Positions 26,413 through 36,277 of a stretch of DNA of 64,000 bases are shown here, in pieces (positions within the stretch are counted from its first letter, which is position 1; the number at the start of each line of letters is the position of its first letter). The notes under the pieces are model-generated. The model worked only from the letters and a program-made list of their open reading frames with translations. It was not told the origin of the DNA and searched no databases. This DNA is from Larkinella rosea (GTDB lineage Bacteria > Bacteroidota > Bacteroidia > Cytophagales > Spirosomataceae), in assembly GCF_003858635.1 (NCBI RefSeq), contig NZ_RQJO01000010.1, positions 310,001 through 374,000 on the forward strand, written 5' to 3'. A program made the position numbers and the translations under genes.

Positions 26413-27993
26413 TTACCAGTTGGGGTTTTGAGTTAAGTTGGGATTGAGTTCGCGTTCGCGCTGCGGAATCGGCCAGAGGTAGTCGCGGTCTTTGTTGAAG
26501 ACTTTTACAAAAGCCGGTAACGAAATGGTTTTCAATTCGCCCGCAGCATCGGCGTAAGTCATACCCAGCAAAACGCCGGGGACTACGGTTTCGGCAATGC
26601 GCCAGCGCCGGATGTCGAAATACCGCAGGCCTTCGAACGCCAGTTCGACCTGTCGCTCATTCCGCACCAGTTTCCGCATGTCGGCCTGCGATCCGATGCT
26701 GGCAACGGCGGGCATGTTGACATCAGGCCGACTCCGCACTTTGTTGATCGCATCCAGAACGCTCTGATCGATGTCGCCGGCTTCGATTTTGGCTTCGGCA
26801 TAAATCAGCAGAATTTCGGCGTACCGCATGATAATGAGGTTGATACCGCTGTTATTCGGCTGCGTCATGTCTTCTTTGTTCAGGTATTTCCGGGTATTAA
26901 AACCAGTTCCCGTCGAGTTTTCGGAATTACCGATCGCATCGCCCGTTCCGCTTCCCGGCCGCGAGTCGTAGATTTTCCCGTTCGGCAGTTCCGAACCCGG
27001 CACGTAGATCGAGTAGCGCAGACGCGGGTCGCGGTTGACGTAAGGCATTTTCGGATTAAAACCGCTCGTTGGATCGGTGATCTCCTTGCCGTTCGTCATC
27101 CGGTACGCATCCACGGCCTGCTTCGTCGGCACAAAACTGTTCACCTGCGGAAACACGCTGTTGGGCGTTGTCAAACTAAAAATATTGTTCGGCTGAATAT
27201 CCTTGATGGACTGCTTGTCGAAAATCACTTCCACGTTGTTTTCGGCCGCATACGTAAACAGATTTTCGTAGGAAGAATACAGGTTATAGACGTTCAAATC
27301 CATCACCTGTTTGGCCGCAGCAGCCGCTTCCTTAAACCGACCGGCGTAGAGCAACGCTCTGGCATTCAGTGCCAACGCTGCTCCTTTGGTCACCCGGCCT
27401 TTCTCCGTTTGCACGGTCGGCAGTAAAACCGCAGCTTCCGTAAACTCTTTGGAGATAAAATCCCAAACCTGCGCCACCGGGGTGCGGGTCAGCTTGCGGC
27501 TTTCCTCCACCGTAATGTTCGTGATCACCAGCGGCACATCGCCGTACAAAACCGCCAGTTTGATGTAAAAATACGCCCGCAGCGTGCGCACTTCGCCTTT
27601 CAGTCGGTTGATCAGGTCTTTGTTGGTCGTCGTCACCTTATCGACATTGGTCAGGAAGGCGTTGGCGGCCTGAATCCCTTTGTACGAGTCGTTCCATTCG
27701 TTCAGAATCCGGGCGTAGGTCGCGTCATAAGCCCCTTTTTCAATGATGGATTCTTCCCGCCAACCCAGCGTTACGTGGCCGATGTCCGACATCGCATCCC
27801 AGTTGGTGTAACTGGCCGGTAATTCCAGGTACGTATAAACCGCATTGGTGGCCAGAATGGCGTCATTTTCCGTTTTCCAGAAAATTTCGGACGACACCCG
27901 GTCGTTCGGAATCGTTTCCAGCAATTGCTCATTGCAGCCCGAAAAAACAGCGGATGCGGCAACGACGAACAGGATCGTTTTTAGATTTTTCAT
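26413..27993 (-). CDS. SusD/RagB-family outer-membrane lipoprotein
   Basis: The 526-residue protein has a lipoprotein signal (VFSGC, cysteine 20) and the usual SusD layout: helical TPR scaffold, GEVRTLRAYFYIKLAVLYGDVPLV near 128-150, MRYAEILLIYAEAK near 385-400, and an ending rich in RRELNPNLTQNPNW-type residues. It is the surface substrate-binding lid of the SusC transporter encoded just upstream in transcription (24 bases apart). Ligand specificity is not visible. Confidence 0.95.
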   Translation of the reverse strand: MKNLKTILFVVAASAVFSGCNEQLLETIPNDRVSSEIFWKTENDAILATNAVYTYLELPASYTNWDAMSDIGHVTLGWREESIIEKGAYDATYARILNEWNDSYKGIQAANAFLTNVDKVTTTNKDLINRLKGEVRTLRAYFYIKLAVLYGDVPLVITNITVEESRKLTRTPVAQVWDFISKEFTEAAVLLPTVQTEKGRVTKGAALALNARALLYAGRFKEAAAAAKQVMDLNVYNLYSSYENLFTYAAENNVEVIFDKQSIKDIQPNNIFSLTTPNSVFPQVNSFVPTKQAVDAYRMTNGKEITDPTSGFNPKMPYVNRDPRLRYSIYVPGSELPNGKIYDSRPGSGTGDAIGNSENSTGTGFNTRKYLNKEDMTQPNNSGINLIIMRYAEILLIYAEAKIEAGDIDQSVLDAINKVRSRPDVNMPAVASIGSQADMRKLVRNERQVELAFEGLRYFDIRRWRIAETVVPGVLLGMTYADAAGELKTISLPAFVKVFNKDRDYLWPIPQRERELNPNLTQNPNW

Positions 27994-28017
27994 CGGTTTC
28001 TGCTTAAGAGTGACTGA

Positions 28018-31000
28018 TTAAAACTGAATGTTCAGACCCAGCGTGGAAAGGGCAGTTTGCGGGTATTGCTCCGTGCGGCCACCGGGTACGGTTTCGGGGT
28101 CCACGTTCCATTCGTTGAGCGCCGAAAACGTGAGCAGGTTGGTGGTCGCGATGTAAACGCTCGCCCGTTCGATGCGAATTTTGCGGGTCAGAACCGACGG
28201 AATCTGGTACATCAACTGCACGTTCTTCAGCCGCAGATACGAGCCATTCATCAAATCCCGGTCGGACATCACAAAATTCCGGAGGTCGTATTTGAGCGGT
28301 CGCGAAAACCGGGCGTTGGGGTTTTGCGGTGTCCAGTAATTCCCCGCAATGAGTTCGTGGGTAAAACCGCCCCAGATGCCCATTTCAATGATGGCCCCTC
28401 CCACCCGCGCTTTCGAACCCGCCGTTCCCTGGAACAACATATTCAGTGAAAACCCTTTGTACGTAAAATTCAGGCTGGAGCCAAAGGTGTATTTCGGGAA
28501 ACTCAGACCGAGAAACGTCATATCCGTCGGGGTAATTTTCCCGTCGTTGTTCAGGTCCAGAAACTTCACGTCGCCCGGCATAATACCGGTTCGCATCGTC
28601 GGATAATTCTTGATTTCTTCCGCCGTTTGAAAGAGTCCGGCGGTTTTGTACCCCCAGAATGAATTGATGGCGTAGCCTTCCGCCGTGATGTAGCGCGTTT
28701 CGTTCCCTCCCGTAATGTACGGCCCGGTTCCCGCCAGATTGCCGACGTTGTTCTGGTTGATGTTAAAGTTGAAACTGGCGTCGATGCCCACCGGGCCAAC
28801 CTTGTTGCGCGTGTTGACGACAAACTCCCAGCCTTTGTTTTCAACCGTTCCGGCGTTTTGCGGAGCGGGCAACAAACCCAGCGTTCCCGGAACGGGCAAC
28901 GTGAGCAGAATGCCGTCCGTCGATTTCCGGTAATAATCGATGCTGACCGAAAACCGGTTGTTCAGAAAATTGGCGTCCAGCCCAAAATTAGACTGCGTGG
29001 TGGTTTCCCAGGTCAGGTTCTGGTTGGCAATGCGGGTCTGCTGGAACGTCTGCGCCGGAAGACCGTTGAACGAATAAACACCCGAACTCAACGTAGCCAA
29101 ACCGCTGTACAACTCGACGGCCTGATTTCCAGTTTGTCCCCACGAACCCCGCAGTTTCAATTCGCTCACGTAACGGCTTAGTTCACCCCAGAATTTTTCC
29201 TCTGAAACCCGCCAACCGGCTGATACCGACGGAAAAAAGCTGTAGCGGTTGTTGCTCAAAAACCGGGAGGAGCCGTCGTAGCGGCCGTTGGCCTCAAACA
29301 GATACCGATCTTTGTACGCGTAGTTGATCCGCCCGAAATACGACCGCAATCCCCACGAATACTCCGTTCCGCCGTTGTTTTTGGTCGCATCGTTCGTGCC
29401 CGAGCCGATGGATTGAAGGTCGTTGCTGTAAAATCCCTGGCGATACGCGCTGAGCGAACGCCCTTTGTTTTCGATCTGCGAATAGCCAAGCAGCGCATTG
29501 ATCGTGTGATCGCCGATGTTAGTGCTGTAATTCAGCAGGTTGTTCATCGTAAACTCCCGGACGTCGTTGCGGTTTTCGGTCAGGCTGTTGAGCGGCACGC
29601 TTTTCCGTACAATCGACGGGTTGAAATAATCCCGAACTTCGTAGCGATTGGTGTAGTTTTTCCCGGTGGTTAGCGTAACGCGGGCACCCAGTTGGGTCGT
29701 AAACGTCAGGCCTTTCAGAATTTGCAGTTCGCCTTTAAAATTTCCGAAGAGGTATTCATCCAGTGTCCGGGCGGTTCCGGCGACTTCCGCCGACAACAGC
29801 GGATTATACCCATCGGAGCTGATACCGTAAGTGCCATCCGGGTAACGCGGAACCGTCCACTGCGACGTTTGCAGCATTTTATTGAAGACGTCATTTTCGT
29901 TGATCGGTGACAGAATTTTATTCGCCCGGTAATTGATATCCGTGCTGAATTTCAGGCGCGACGAAAGCCGGTAATCCGTATTCAACCGAACCTCGCTGAT
30001 TTTCGAATCCGAATTGGCGATAATTCCCTGCTGGTTCTGATACCGGATGCTCAGCAGCGCCTTGATGTTTTCGTTGCCGCCACTGACCGAAACCGAATGA
30101 TTCATCTGGGGTGCCGTGTGCAAAACCGCATCGTACCAGGTGTTGGGCAGCGGGTATTTCAGTCGGTCGGTGGCTGATAAATATTCCTGAATATAAGCAT
30201 CGGTGAAAATACCCGGTCCGCCGGTCGAGTTGGTCCAGGCGGTTTGCTGCAGCCGCAGGTAATCTTCCAGGCCCATGTGAACGGGATTGTTGTTCGTGTT
30301 TTGCAGCGCGTAATAGCCGTTGTACGAAACCGAAACTTTACCGCTCGCGGCCCGTTTGGTGGTGAGCAGAATAACGCCGTTGGCCGCCCGCGAGCCGTAA
30401 ATCGCCGTCGATGAGGCATCTTTCAAAACCGAAACCGATTCAATATCAAGGGGGTTGATGTCGCTCAGCCGCTGTTCGATGCCGTCGACAATCACCAGCG
30501 GCTCATTGGCACCCAGCGTAGTGATTCCCCGAATCCGCATCACCATGTTGGTTTTCCCCGGCCCCGCACCCTGATCCAAAACCGTCAAACCCGGCATTTG
30601 TCCCTGCAACGCCTGTTGCACGTTGGAAGTCGTTCGTTTGACGAGTTCCGGCCCTTTGATGGCGGTTACGGCCCCGGTCAGCGATTCTTTCTTGATGGTT
30701 GAATACCCGACCACGACCACTTCGCTCAGCGCCTTTTCGTCGGACGCCAGTTGCACATCGATCGTGGTACGGTTTCCGACGGTGATTTCCTGCGTTAGAT
30801 AACCGACAAAGGAAAACACCAGCGTAGCACTTGCGTCGGGCACTTCCAGGCGAAAACCGCCCTCGGCATCGGTGGTGGTTCCGCGCGTTGTTCCTTTCAA
30901 AACCACACTCACGCCCGGAACGGCTTCGCCTTTATCACCCGTCACCCGGCCCGAAATGGGCAGCAAAACACTTCTTTTTCCGAAATTACCAAAGGCGGTT

Positions 31001-31104
31001 TTTAACGTGGGCGAAGCCCGAGCCGAATCCGGGTAAACCAATTGACTGAAAAGTCCTATTCCCAGCAGGAAATGAAGGATGCTGAACCGTTGAGATGGTT
31101 TCAT
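28018..31104 (-). CDS. SusC/RagA TonB-dependent outer-membrane transporter
   Basis: This 1028-residue protein has a signal peptide, an N-terminal carboxypeptidase-regulatory-like domain (about 50-130; SGRVTGDKGEAVPGVSVVLKGT), a plug (about 140-260; IYGSRAANGVILLTTKRA), and a long beta-barrel that ends in the aromatic LGLNIQF. It imports oligomeric substrates across the outer membrane using TonB energy. It forms one unit with susD and the glycohydrolase gene. A ribose-containing cargo is inferred from neighbours only. Confidence 0.95.
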   Translation of the reverse strand: MKPSQRFSILHFLLGIGLFSQLVYPDSARASPTLKTAFGNFGKRSVLLPISGRVTGDKGEAVPGVSVVLKGTTRGTTTDAEGGFRLEVPDASATLVFSFVGYLTQEITVGNRTTIDVQLASDEKALSEVVVVGYSTIKKESLTGAVTAIKGPELVKRTTSNVQQALQGQMPGLTVLDQGAGPGKTNMVMRIRGITTLGANEPLVIVDGIEQRLSDINPLDIESVSVLKDASSTAIYGSRAANGVILLTTKRAASGKVSVSYNGYYALQNTNNNPVHMGLEDYLRLQQTAWTNSTGGPGIFTDAYIQEYLSATDRLKYPLPNTWYDAVLHTAPQMNHSVSVSGGNENIKALLSIRYQNQQGIIANSDSKISEVRLNTDYRLSSRLKFSTDINYRANKILSPINENDVFNKMLQTSQWTVPRYPDGTYGISSDGYNPLLSAEVAGTARTLDEYLFGNFKGELQILKGLTFTTQLGARVTLTTGKNYTNRYEVRDYFNPSIVRKSVPLNSLTENRNDVREFTMNNLLNYSTNIGDHTINALLGYSQIENKGRSLSAYRQGFYSNDLQSIGSGTNDATKNNGGTEYSWGLRSYFGRINYAYKDRYLFEANGRYDGSSRFLSNNRYSFFPSVSAGWRVSEEKFWGELSRYVSELKLRGSWGQTGNQAVELYSGLATLSSGVYSFNGLPAQTFQQTRIANQNLTWETTTQSNFGLDANFLNNRFSVSIDYYRKSTDGILLTLPVPGTLGLLPAPQNAGTVENKGWEFVVNTRNKVGPVGIDASFNFNINQNNVGNLAGTGPYITGGNETRYITAEGYAINSFWGYKTAGLFQTAEEIKNYPTMRTGIMPGDVKFLDLNNDGKITPTDMTFLGLSFPKYTFGSSLNFTYKGFSLNMLFQGTAGSKARVGGAIIEMGIWGGFTHELIAGNYWTPQNPNARFSRPLKYDLRNFVMSDRDLMNGSYLRLKNVQLMYQIPSVLTRKIRIERASVYIATTNLLTFSALNEWNVDPETVPGGRTEQYPQTALSTLGLNIQF

Positions 31105-31207
31105 TTTCGTAAAGATTTAAGGGTTTTACTCGTTTTTAGGAATTGTAAGGACGCACGAACCACTCCACCCGTTGGGCGGCTCTTTTTTGCAGCAAATTGG
31201 CTGGATA

Positions 31208-32203
31208 CTAGCGCGCGATAATCAGTAGACTAAGGCCGACGACGTAACAGAGCAGCATGACATTCAGGATCCGGTACGTACTTTTCGACGCATCGCGAAA
31301 CTCCCGCCAGACATAAATCCCCCAAATGGCGGCCACCACTGTTGCTCCCTGACCAAGCCCGTAGGAAATGGCCGGTCCCGCCTGGTCGGACGCGATGATG
31401 CTGAACGAGAAACCAATGCACCAGATAATGCCACCCAGAATACCCATCAGGTGATTCCGCAATCCGCCCCTGAAATAATCGGCGTAGCTGACCGGTTTTC
31501 CAACAAAAGGACGCATCATCAATAGCGTGTTGAAGAGCAGGTTGCTGACCAGAACGCCCACCGAAAAAAAGACGACGGCGGTGTACGGACTCAGTTTACC
31601 GGGTTCCGGCGTGTTGAAATCCGGGAACATCGACTGAGCCACGTATTTATAAAACAGCCCCATCATGCAACCACTGACAATGGCCAGCGCCAACCCTTTG
31701 GTCGAAACTCCCGTCGACTTGTCCGCATTTTTGCGGTACGCATTCGCATTCAGCAGAATCGCTACCATGATGAGCGCCACACCACCAAATAGAATGGTGG
31801 CATTACCGACGGGAGCGTCCAGGTAATTGACAATCACACCAATGACGAGTGCCAGTCCGATACCAACCGGGAAAGCCACCGCCATGCCCGCAATGGAAAT
31901 AGCGGCCCCCAGCAGAATATTGGCGGCATTGAACACCAGCCCACCCAGAATAGCCAGGAATAAATTGCTTTGATCAGCCTGCGCAACGTCGGCCAGAAAA
32001 GACCGCCCACCGGCTCCATTGCTGCCCAGTGTAAACGCCGACAGCAGCGCCAGAATGACAATGCCCAGGACATAATCCCAGTAAAACAGCTCAAAACGCC
32101 AGTGGCCGGCGGCCAGTTTCTGCGTGTTCGCCCACGATCCCCAACAGAGCATGGTAATGACGCAAAACAAAACCGCTAAGGTGTACGTCGGAATGATAAA
32201 CAT
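31208..32203 (-). CDS. GRP/DMT-type sugar transporter, probably for ribose
   Basis: The 331-residue inner-membrane protein has ten hydrophobic helices with the DMT/GRP-type pattern (MLCWGSWANTQKLAAGHWRFELFYWDYV at the start, AFPVGIGLALVIGVIVNY near 125-145). Relatives are glucose/ribose uptake proteins and rhamnose transporters. It lies between susC and rbsK on the same strand, 27 bases from rbsK. Ribose as the cargo is inferred from that context. Confidence 0.8.
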   Translation of the reverse strand: MFIIPTYTLAVLFCVITMLCWGSWANTQKLAAGHWRFELFYWDYVLGIVILALLSAFTLGSNGAGGRSFLADVAQADQSNLFLAILGGLVFNAANILLGAAISIAGMAVAFPVGIGLALVIGVIVNYLDAPVGNATILFGGVALIMVAILLNANAYRKNADKSTGVSTKGLALAIVSGCMMGLFYKYVAQSMFPDFNTPEPGKLSPYTAVVFFSVGVLVSNLLFNTLLMMRPFVGKPVSYADYFRGGLRNHLMGILGGIIWCIGFSFSIIASDQAGPAISYGLGQGATVVAAIWGIYVWREFRDASKSTYRILNVMLLCYVVGLSLLIIAR

Positions 32204-32230
32204 AAGTCAAAAGGATTAAGGGTCTGGTTA

Positions 32231-33181
32231 TTAGGAATTACTGGAATACGGAATGTGATTGATCAGGGGCAGGCTGTTGACCTCCCGGCGGTGGGGCAAC
32301 GACGCCTGAGCACCCATTCGGGTTACGCAAATTGAAGCGGCTTTACAGGCAAATGCCACGGCCTGTTCGAGCGGCAGGTCTTCGGCCAGGGCCACGGCCA
32401 GCGCCCCGTTGAAGCAATCTCCGGCGGCTGTGGTGTCAACAGCCGTGACGGGCGGAGCAGGTATCAAGGTCGAAATCGTATCGGTCAACAGGTAAGCCCC
32501 TTTGGACCCCAGCGTAATAATGACGTTGGGAACGCCTTTTGTCCGCAGTTCCTGAGCGGCTTTTTCGGCGGTTTTCAAATCCGTTACCCGAATCCCGGTC
32601 AGCAGTTCGGCTTCGGTTTCGTTGGGCGTGATGAGGTGTAAACAGGTGAATAAATCGGCGGGTAGTGGCTGGGCTGGAGCCGGATTCAGAATCACCCGCA
32701 GGCCCTTTTCAAAACTCCGGCGAATGACGTAATCGACGGTGGGCAGCGGAATCTCCAGTTGCAGCAGCACCAGCGCCGACGGCTGCAGATCGTCCAGTAT
32801 CAACTCGACATCCTCCGGTTTCAGGCGGCTGTTGGAACCGGGTGCCACCGTAATGCAATTCTCGCCTTTGGCATCGACGTTGATCAGCGCCACGCCCGAC
32901 GGCTGCTCCGGATCGGTGGTGATGTATTTCGGATTTATTTTTTCCCGTTGAAACTGCTGGATGGCCTGTTTGCCAAATACGTCGTTCCCCACTTTGGCCG
33001 CCAGCGCCACCTGACCACCCAACCGGGCCGCAGCCACCGCCTGATTGGCCCCTTTTCCACCGGGATTCATTAAAAATTTTCCACCGATCACCGTCTCGCC
33101 CGGAGCGGGCAGTTTTTCGGCTTTGACAACCATATCGGTATTCGAGCTACCAACAACGCAGATTAAGGTCGGAGAGGGCAT
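32231..33181 (-). CDS. rbsK: Ribokinase
   Basis: The 316-residue cytoplasmic kinase of the PfkB family phosphorylates ribose to ribose 5-phosphate. It shows GSSNTDMVVKAEKLPAPGET at the start, the GGKGANQAVAAARLGG sugar-binding signature, and DTTAAGDCFNGALA near 250, with the catalytic aspartate and anion hole. It is first in the minus-strand run that continues with the sugar transporter and susCD, with a TATTTTTG element 27 bases upstream. Confidence 0.94.
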   Translation of the reverse strand: MPSPTLICVVGSSNTDMVVKAEKLPAPGETVIGGKFLMNPGGKGANQAVAAARLGGQVALAAKVGNDVFGKQAIQQFQREKINPKYITTDPEQPSGVALINVDAKGENCITVAPGSNSRLKPEDVELILDDLQPSALVLLQLEIPLPTVDYVIRRSFEKGLRVILNPAPAQPLPADLFTCLHLITPNETEAELLTGIRVTDLKTAEKAAQELRTKGVPNVIITLGSKGAYLLTDTISTLIPAPPVTAVDTTAAGDCFNGALAVALAEDLPLEQAVAFACKAASICVTRMGAQASLPHRREVNSLPLINHIPYSSNS

Positions 33182-33207
33182 TGGAGTTCTATTTTATATT
33201 AACCAGA

Positions 33208-33215
33208 CAAAAATA
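33208..33215 (-). promoter_or_regulatory. Candidate rbsK -7 element (TATTTTTG on the minus strand)
   Basis: Reading the minus strand, TATTTTTG fits TAnnTTTG. Transcription would start near 33201, 20 bases before the rbsK ATG. No convincing -33 element is seen. Confidence 0.45.
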
Positions 33216-33253
33216 TCTGCAATAAATTATATTTTAATCCCACATTAATACGG

Positions 33254-33271
33254 TTTTAGCTAAAGCTAAAA
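33254..33271. promoter_or_regulatory. Perfect palindrome TTTTAGC-TAAA-GCTAAAA upstream of rbsK
   Basis: Seven-base perfect arms surround a 4-base centre, 73 bases upstream of rbsK in the divergent gap 33182-33343. It may be an operator for the ribose locus or for the divergent gene at 33344. No regulator gene is in this cluster. Confidence 0.45.
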
Positions 33272-33343
33272 TTGGTATTTGTTATTCTTTTAGCCATTTT
33301 CAACAATTAAAGCCATTACCAATCACACCATTCAGCTATTCCT

Positions 33344-34801
33344 ATGATTCCCATTGACGTTTTGCACCCGTTGGTCCAATCGATGACCAAATCGGAGAAG
33401 CGGTATTTCCGGTTGACGGTTTCGCTGCAACAGGGCGAGAAAGCCTATTTACGGCTTTTTGATTGTCTGGATCGGTATGAACTGTTCAATGATGCGTTGA
33501 AAGAAGAGCTGAAAACGTTATTCCCGGCCACGACCATTGAACCCGCCCGGAAACATTTATACCGGGTTTTGATGAAAAGTCTCCGGCAGTTTGAGTCTGA
33601 CAAATCCGTTGAAGAAAAGCTGATGAACCTCATTCAGGATAGCCAGATTCTGTTCAACCGGGGACTCATCAGCGTCAGTTTTGAGCAACTCGAAAAAGCA
33701 AAAAGTCTGGCATTGAAATACGAGAAATTTATGTTCTACATCCTGGCTTCCCGTCAGGAATTGCAATTCAGCGTTCGTCAGCAATTTGTGGGCTGGAATG
33801 AAACCAAACTGGTCGAAAAACAGGAAAAAATCCGCGAGTTGCTGGAACACGAACTGACGGTGCAACAACATGCCTCGCTGTTCGAGGTTCTGTTGCTGCG
33901 GTATTGGAAAACCGGCGTAGTGCGCAGTTTGCAGGAAAGCGTTCGATTGAATGATCTGCTCCTGGAAGAACATCAGGTGCTTACTAGTCAACAGGTTGAG
34001 TCATTTGAGTCGCAGCAACTGCATTTACATTTCCAGTCGGCCTACTTTTTGATGACGGACGATCTGGAAGGCAGTTCACGGGTTTTGCACGAGTTGGATC
34101 GGTTGTTTCAATGCCATCAGCATCTCTGGGCCGATCGGCCGGATCACTACCTGCACCTATTGAACGGTATTTTGCAAACCCTGCGGGGAACGGAGCAATA
34201 CGATAAAATGGAGTATTTTCTGGAACGTCTCCAGTCCGTTTCGACGCCCTCGGAGAGCCTGACGATGACAGTTACATACCAGATTCTGGAACACCGCCTG
34301 CACAGTGCCGTAAACCGGGGACAAGCGTGTCAGGCGTTGCAAATCGTTCAGAATCAACGCGAAGCCAATAGCCGGGATTTACCCAGGTTGCCCATTCAGT
34401 TACAGGTTCAACTGGGATTGACGATCGCACGCATCCATTATAACCTGCGGGATTATTCGCAGGCCCTGTTTCAGATCAACCAGATTCTGAATCAGCCCAC
34501 CCGTTCGCTGAGTCACATTCTGTACATCAGTTGTCGGTTAATGAACCTGCTGATTCACGTCGCACTGGACAACCGGGATTACCTGCACTACGAGATTCGC
34601 TCGATTGAACGAAAACTTAAAAGCGAGAAAAAATGGTACCGGGCCGAACAATTTGTGTTGACGTTGCTGAAGAACTGGCTCAAAAACAAACCGTTACATG
34701 CTTTTAAACCACAAGCTCGTCTGCTGCTGGAAGATCCCTTTGAACGCCAGTTGATTCTGGAGCTGGGCTTGAAAGACTGGTTTGGGGCGATGATGGATTA
34801 G
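33344..34801 (+). CDS. Helical-repeat protein of unknown function
   Basis: The 485-residue cytoplasmic protein (no signal, no membrane segment) begins IDVLHPLVQSMTKSEKRYFRLTVSLQQGEKAYLRLFDCL and is almost wholly alpha-helical, with TPR-like pairs such as LLSHILYISCRLMNLLIHVALDNRDYLHYEIRSIERKLK in spirit if not in consensus. I recognise it only as a type seen in Bacteroidota genomes without assigned role. It is divergent from rbsK and convergent with the esterase gene. Codon use matches its neighbours. Confidence 0.75.
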   Translation: MIPIDVLHPLVQSMTKSEKRYFRLTVSLQQGEKAYLRLFDCLDRYELFNDALKEELKTLFPATTIEPARKHLYRVLMKSLRQFESDKSVEEKLMNLIQDSQILFNRGLISVSFEQLEKAKSLALKYEKFMFYILASRQELQFSVRQQFVGWNETKLVEKQEKIRELLEHELTVQQHASLFEVLLLRYWKTGVVRSLQESVRLNDLLLEEHQVLTSQQVESFESQQLHLHFQSAYFLMTDDLEGSSRVLHELDRLFQCHQHLWADRPDHYLHLLNGILQTLRGTEQYDKMEYFLERLQSVSTPSESLTMTVTYQILEHRLHSAVNRGQACQALQIVQNQREANSRDLPRLPIQLQVQLGLTIARIHYNLRDYSQALFQINQILNQPTRSLSHILYISCRLMNLLIHVALDNRDYLHYEIRSIERKLKSEKKWYRAEQFVLTLLKNWLKNKPLHAFKPQARLLLEDPFERQLILELGLKDWFGAMMD

Positions 34802-34851
34802 GGATTGAATGTCCGGGAATCCTGTTCCCGTAGTCAACCCGGTTTTTGAAG

Positions 34852-35580
34852 TTACAGATATACTTTCACCATTTGTTGCCAGTATTCGGCCCGGTGAGCG
34901 CGGCCTTCCCAGACATACAAATCGTGCGGAATCTGTTTTTCGCCCAGAGACGAACTCAATTCGCGGTTGTTTTCGATAAACGGATCGTCCTGCCCGATGG
35001 CGATCAGGAAATGCATCCGGCGGAGCAGAGCCAGCGTGCATTCGTCGTGCAGATTGGGCAGAAAATGCGTGGGCGTATTGAAATAAATCGTTTCGTCGTA
35101 ATACGTATCGAACAGGCCGCGAAAACACTCGACCGGTTTTGACAAATCGTATCGGCCACTCAACGCCACCACTTTACCAAACCAGCGGGGATGCCGCAGG
35201 GCGATGTTTACGGCATGGTAGGCCCCAAAACTACAGCCAAACGAAATCATGAACGGTTGCGGATTTTTCAGGCGGGTAAATGGCAGTACCTCCTCCAGGA
35301 TGTAATTCTCGTACTGCAAATGCCGGTTCAGACGCTCGTGCGGGGGAATCCAGCGGCTGTATAAACTCTCGGCATCGATGCTGTCCACGCAGAATAATTG
35401 CAGATCGCCGTTATTCAGTTTGTCAGACAGGGCTTCGACTAACCCGAAATCCTCAAAGTCGTAAAACCGCCCGCGCCGGGTCGGGAAAACCAGCACCCGC
35501 GCACCCGCATGGCCGAACACTAACAGCTCCATGTCGCGGTTCAGTCGCGGACTAAACCATTTGTGGTATTCCCGATGCAT
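34852..35580 (-). CDS. Alpha/beta-hydrolase esterase (putative esterase family)
   Basis: The 242-residue cytoplasmic protein has the esterase-D-like pattern: LVFPTRRGRFYDFEDFG early on, nucleophile elbow GCSFG (serine near 122), then a candidate acid in IGQDDPF and histidine in GRAHRAEYW. The serine-acid-histidine order and spacing fit PF00756. It lies 73 bases after the SGNH hydrolase gene and may share its transcript. The substrate is unknown. Confidence 0.83.
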   Translation of the reverse strand: MHREYHKWFSPRLNRDMELLVFGHAGARVLVFPTRRGRFYDFEDFGLVEALSDKLNNGDLQLFCVDSIDAESLYSRWIPPHERLNRHLQYENYILEEVLPFTRLKNPQPFMISFGCSFGAYHAVNIALRHPRWFGKVVALSGRYDLSKPVECFRGLFDTYYDETIYFNTPTHFLPNLHDECTLALLRRMHFLIAIGQDDPFIENNRELSSSLGEKQIPHDLYVWEGRAHRAEYWQQMVKVYL

Positions 35581-35653
35581 AACGTGCTCACGATTCTGTA
35601 AGCAATTTGCACAGATTTTTAATTACCGAACAGCTTTTCAGTTAAAGAATTTG

Positions 35654-36271
35654 TTAAAAAATACCGGGATGTTGTAACAAAATCTGTTGCCAGAGCGCGT
35701 ATCCTTTCCGGCTCAGGTGCAATCCGTCCGACTCGAACAATTCCCAACGCGGATGTCCACCGGCGTCGAGCATCGGCGTATAAATATCGACATACTGATA
35801 ACCGGGCAATTTTTCGATCTTCTGGCGGATCAGGTGATTCGCAAACCGGATATTGTTGATGATATGCCAACGTGCCGGGCTGGGTTTAATGGCCACAAAA
35901 GAAAACGGCACGTCGGGCAAAAGCCCCTGCATCTTGGCGATCAGCGCGCAGAAAAACAGGTAAACTTCCTCCGCGTGTCGCCCATCGCCGAGGTCATTGT
36001 CACCCGCGTAAAACACAATCGAACGAGGTTGCAGCGGCACTACCAGCCGTTCGAAAAACCAGCCACAGGCCGCCAGCGTTGAGCCGCCAAAGCCGAAATT
36101 CAAGACCGGTTTTCCGGCAAAATCATGGTCCAGCGTGTTCCACATCCGGATGGACGAACTACCGTAGAAAACCGTGCGATTCGTAACACCGGCGATGGAT
36201 TGGGCTTTCTTTTCGAGTTGATGGACTTCGTCTTCGTACCAGATCATGGCGTTTAGGAATGATTCCGACAA
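35654..36271 (-). CDS. SGNH/GDSL-type hydrolase
   Basis: This 205-residue protein shows the SGNH blocks: FYGSSSIRMW (nucleophile serine), GFGGSTL (glycine block), YAGDNDL (asparagine block) and SDGLHLSRKGY (aspartate/histidine). No clear signal peptide is present, and a start at residue 9 (MIWYEDEV) is also possible. Family members deacylate lipids or sugars. The gene follows a histidine kinase gene, with a palindromic repeat filling the 72-base gap. Confidence 0.85.
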   Translation of the reverse strand: MSESFLNAMIWYEDEVHQLEKKAQSIAGVTNRTVFYGSSSIRMWNTLDHDFAGKPVLNFGFGGSTLAACGWFFERLVVPLQPRSIVFYAGDNDLGDGRHAEEVYLFFCALIAKMQGLLPDVPFSFVAIKPSPARWHIINNIRFANHLIRQKIEKLPGYQYVDIYTPMLDAGGHPRWELFESDGLHLSRKGYALWQQILLQHPGIF

Positions 36272-36277
36272 AAGTAC

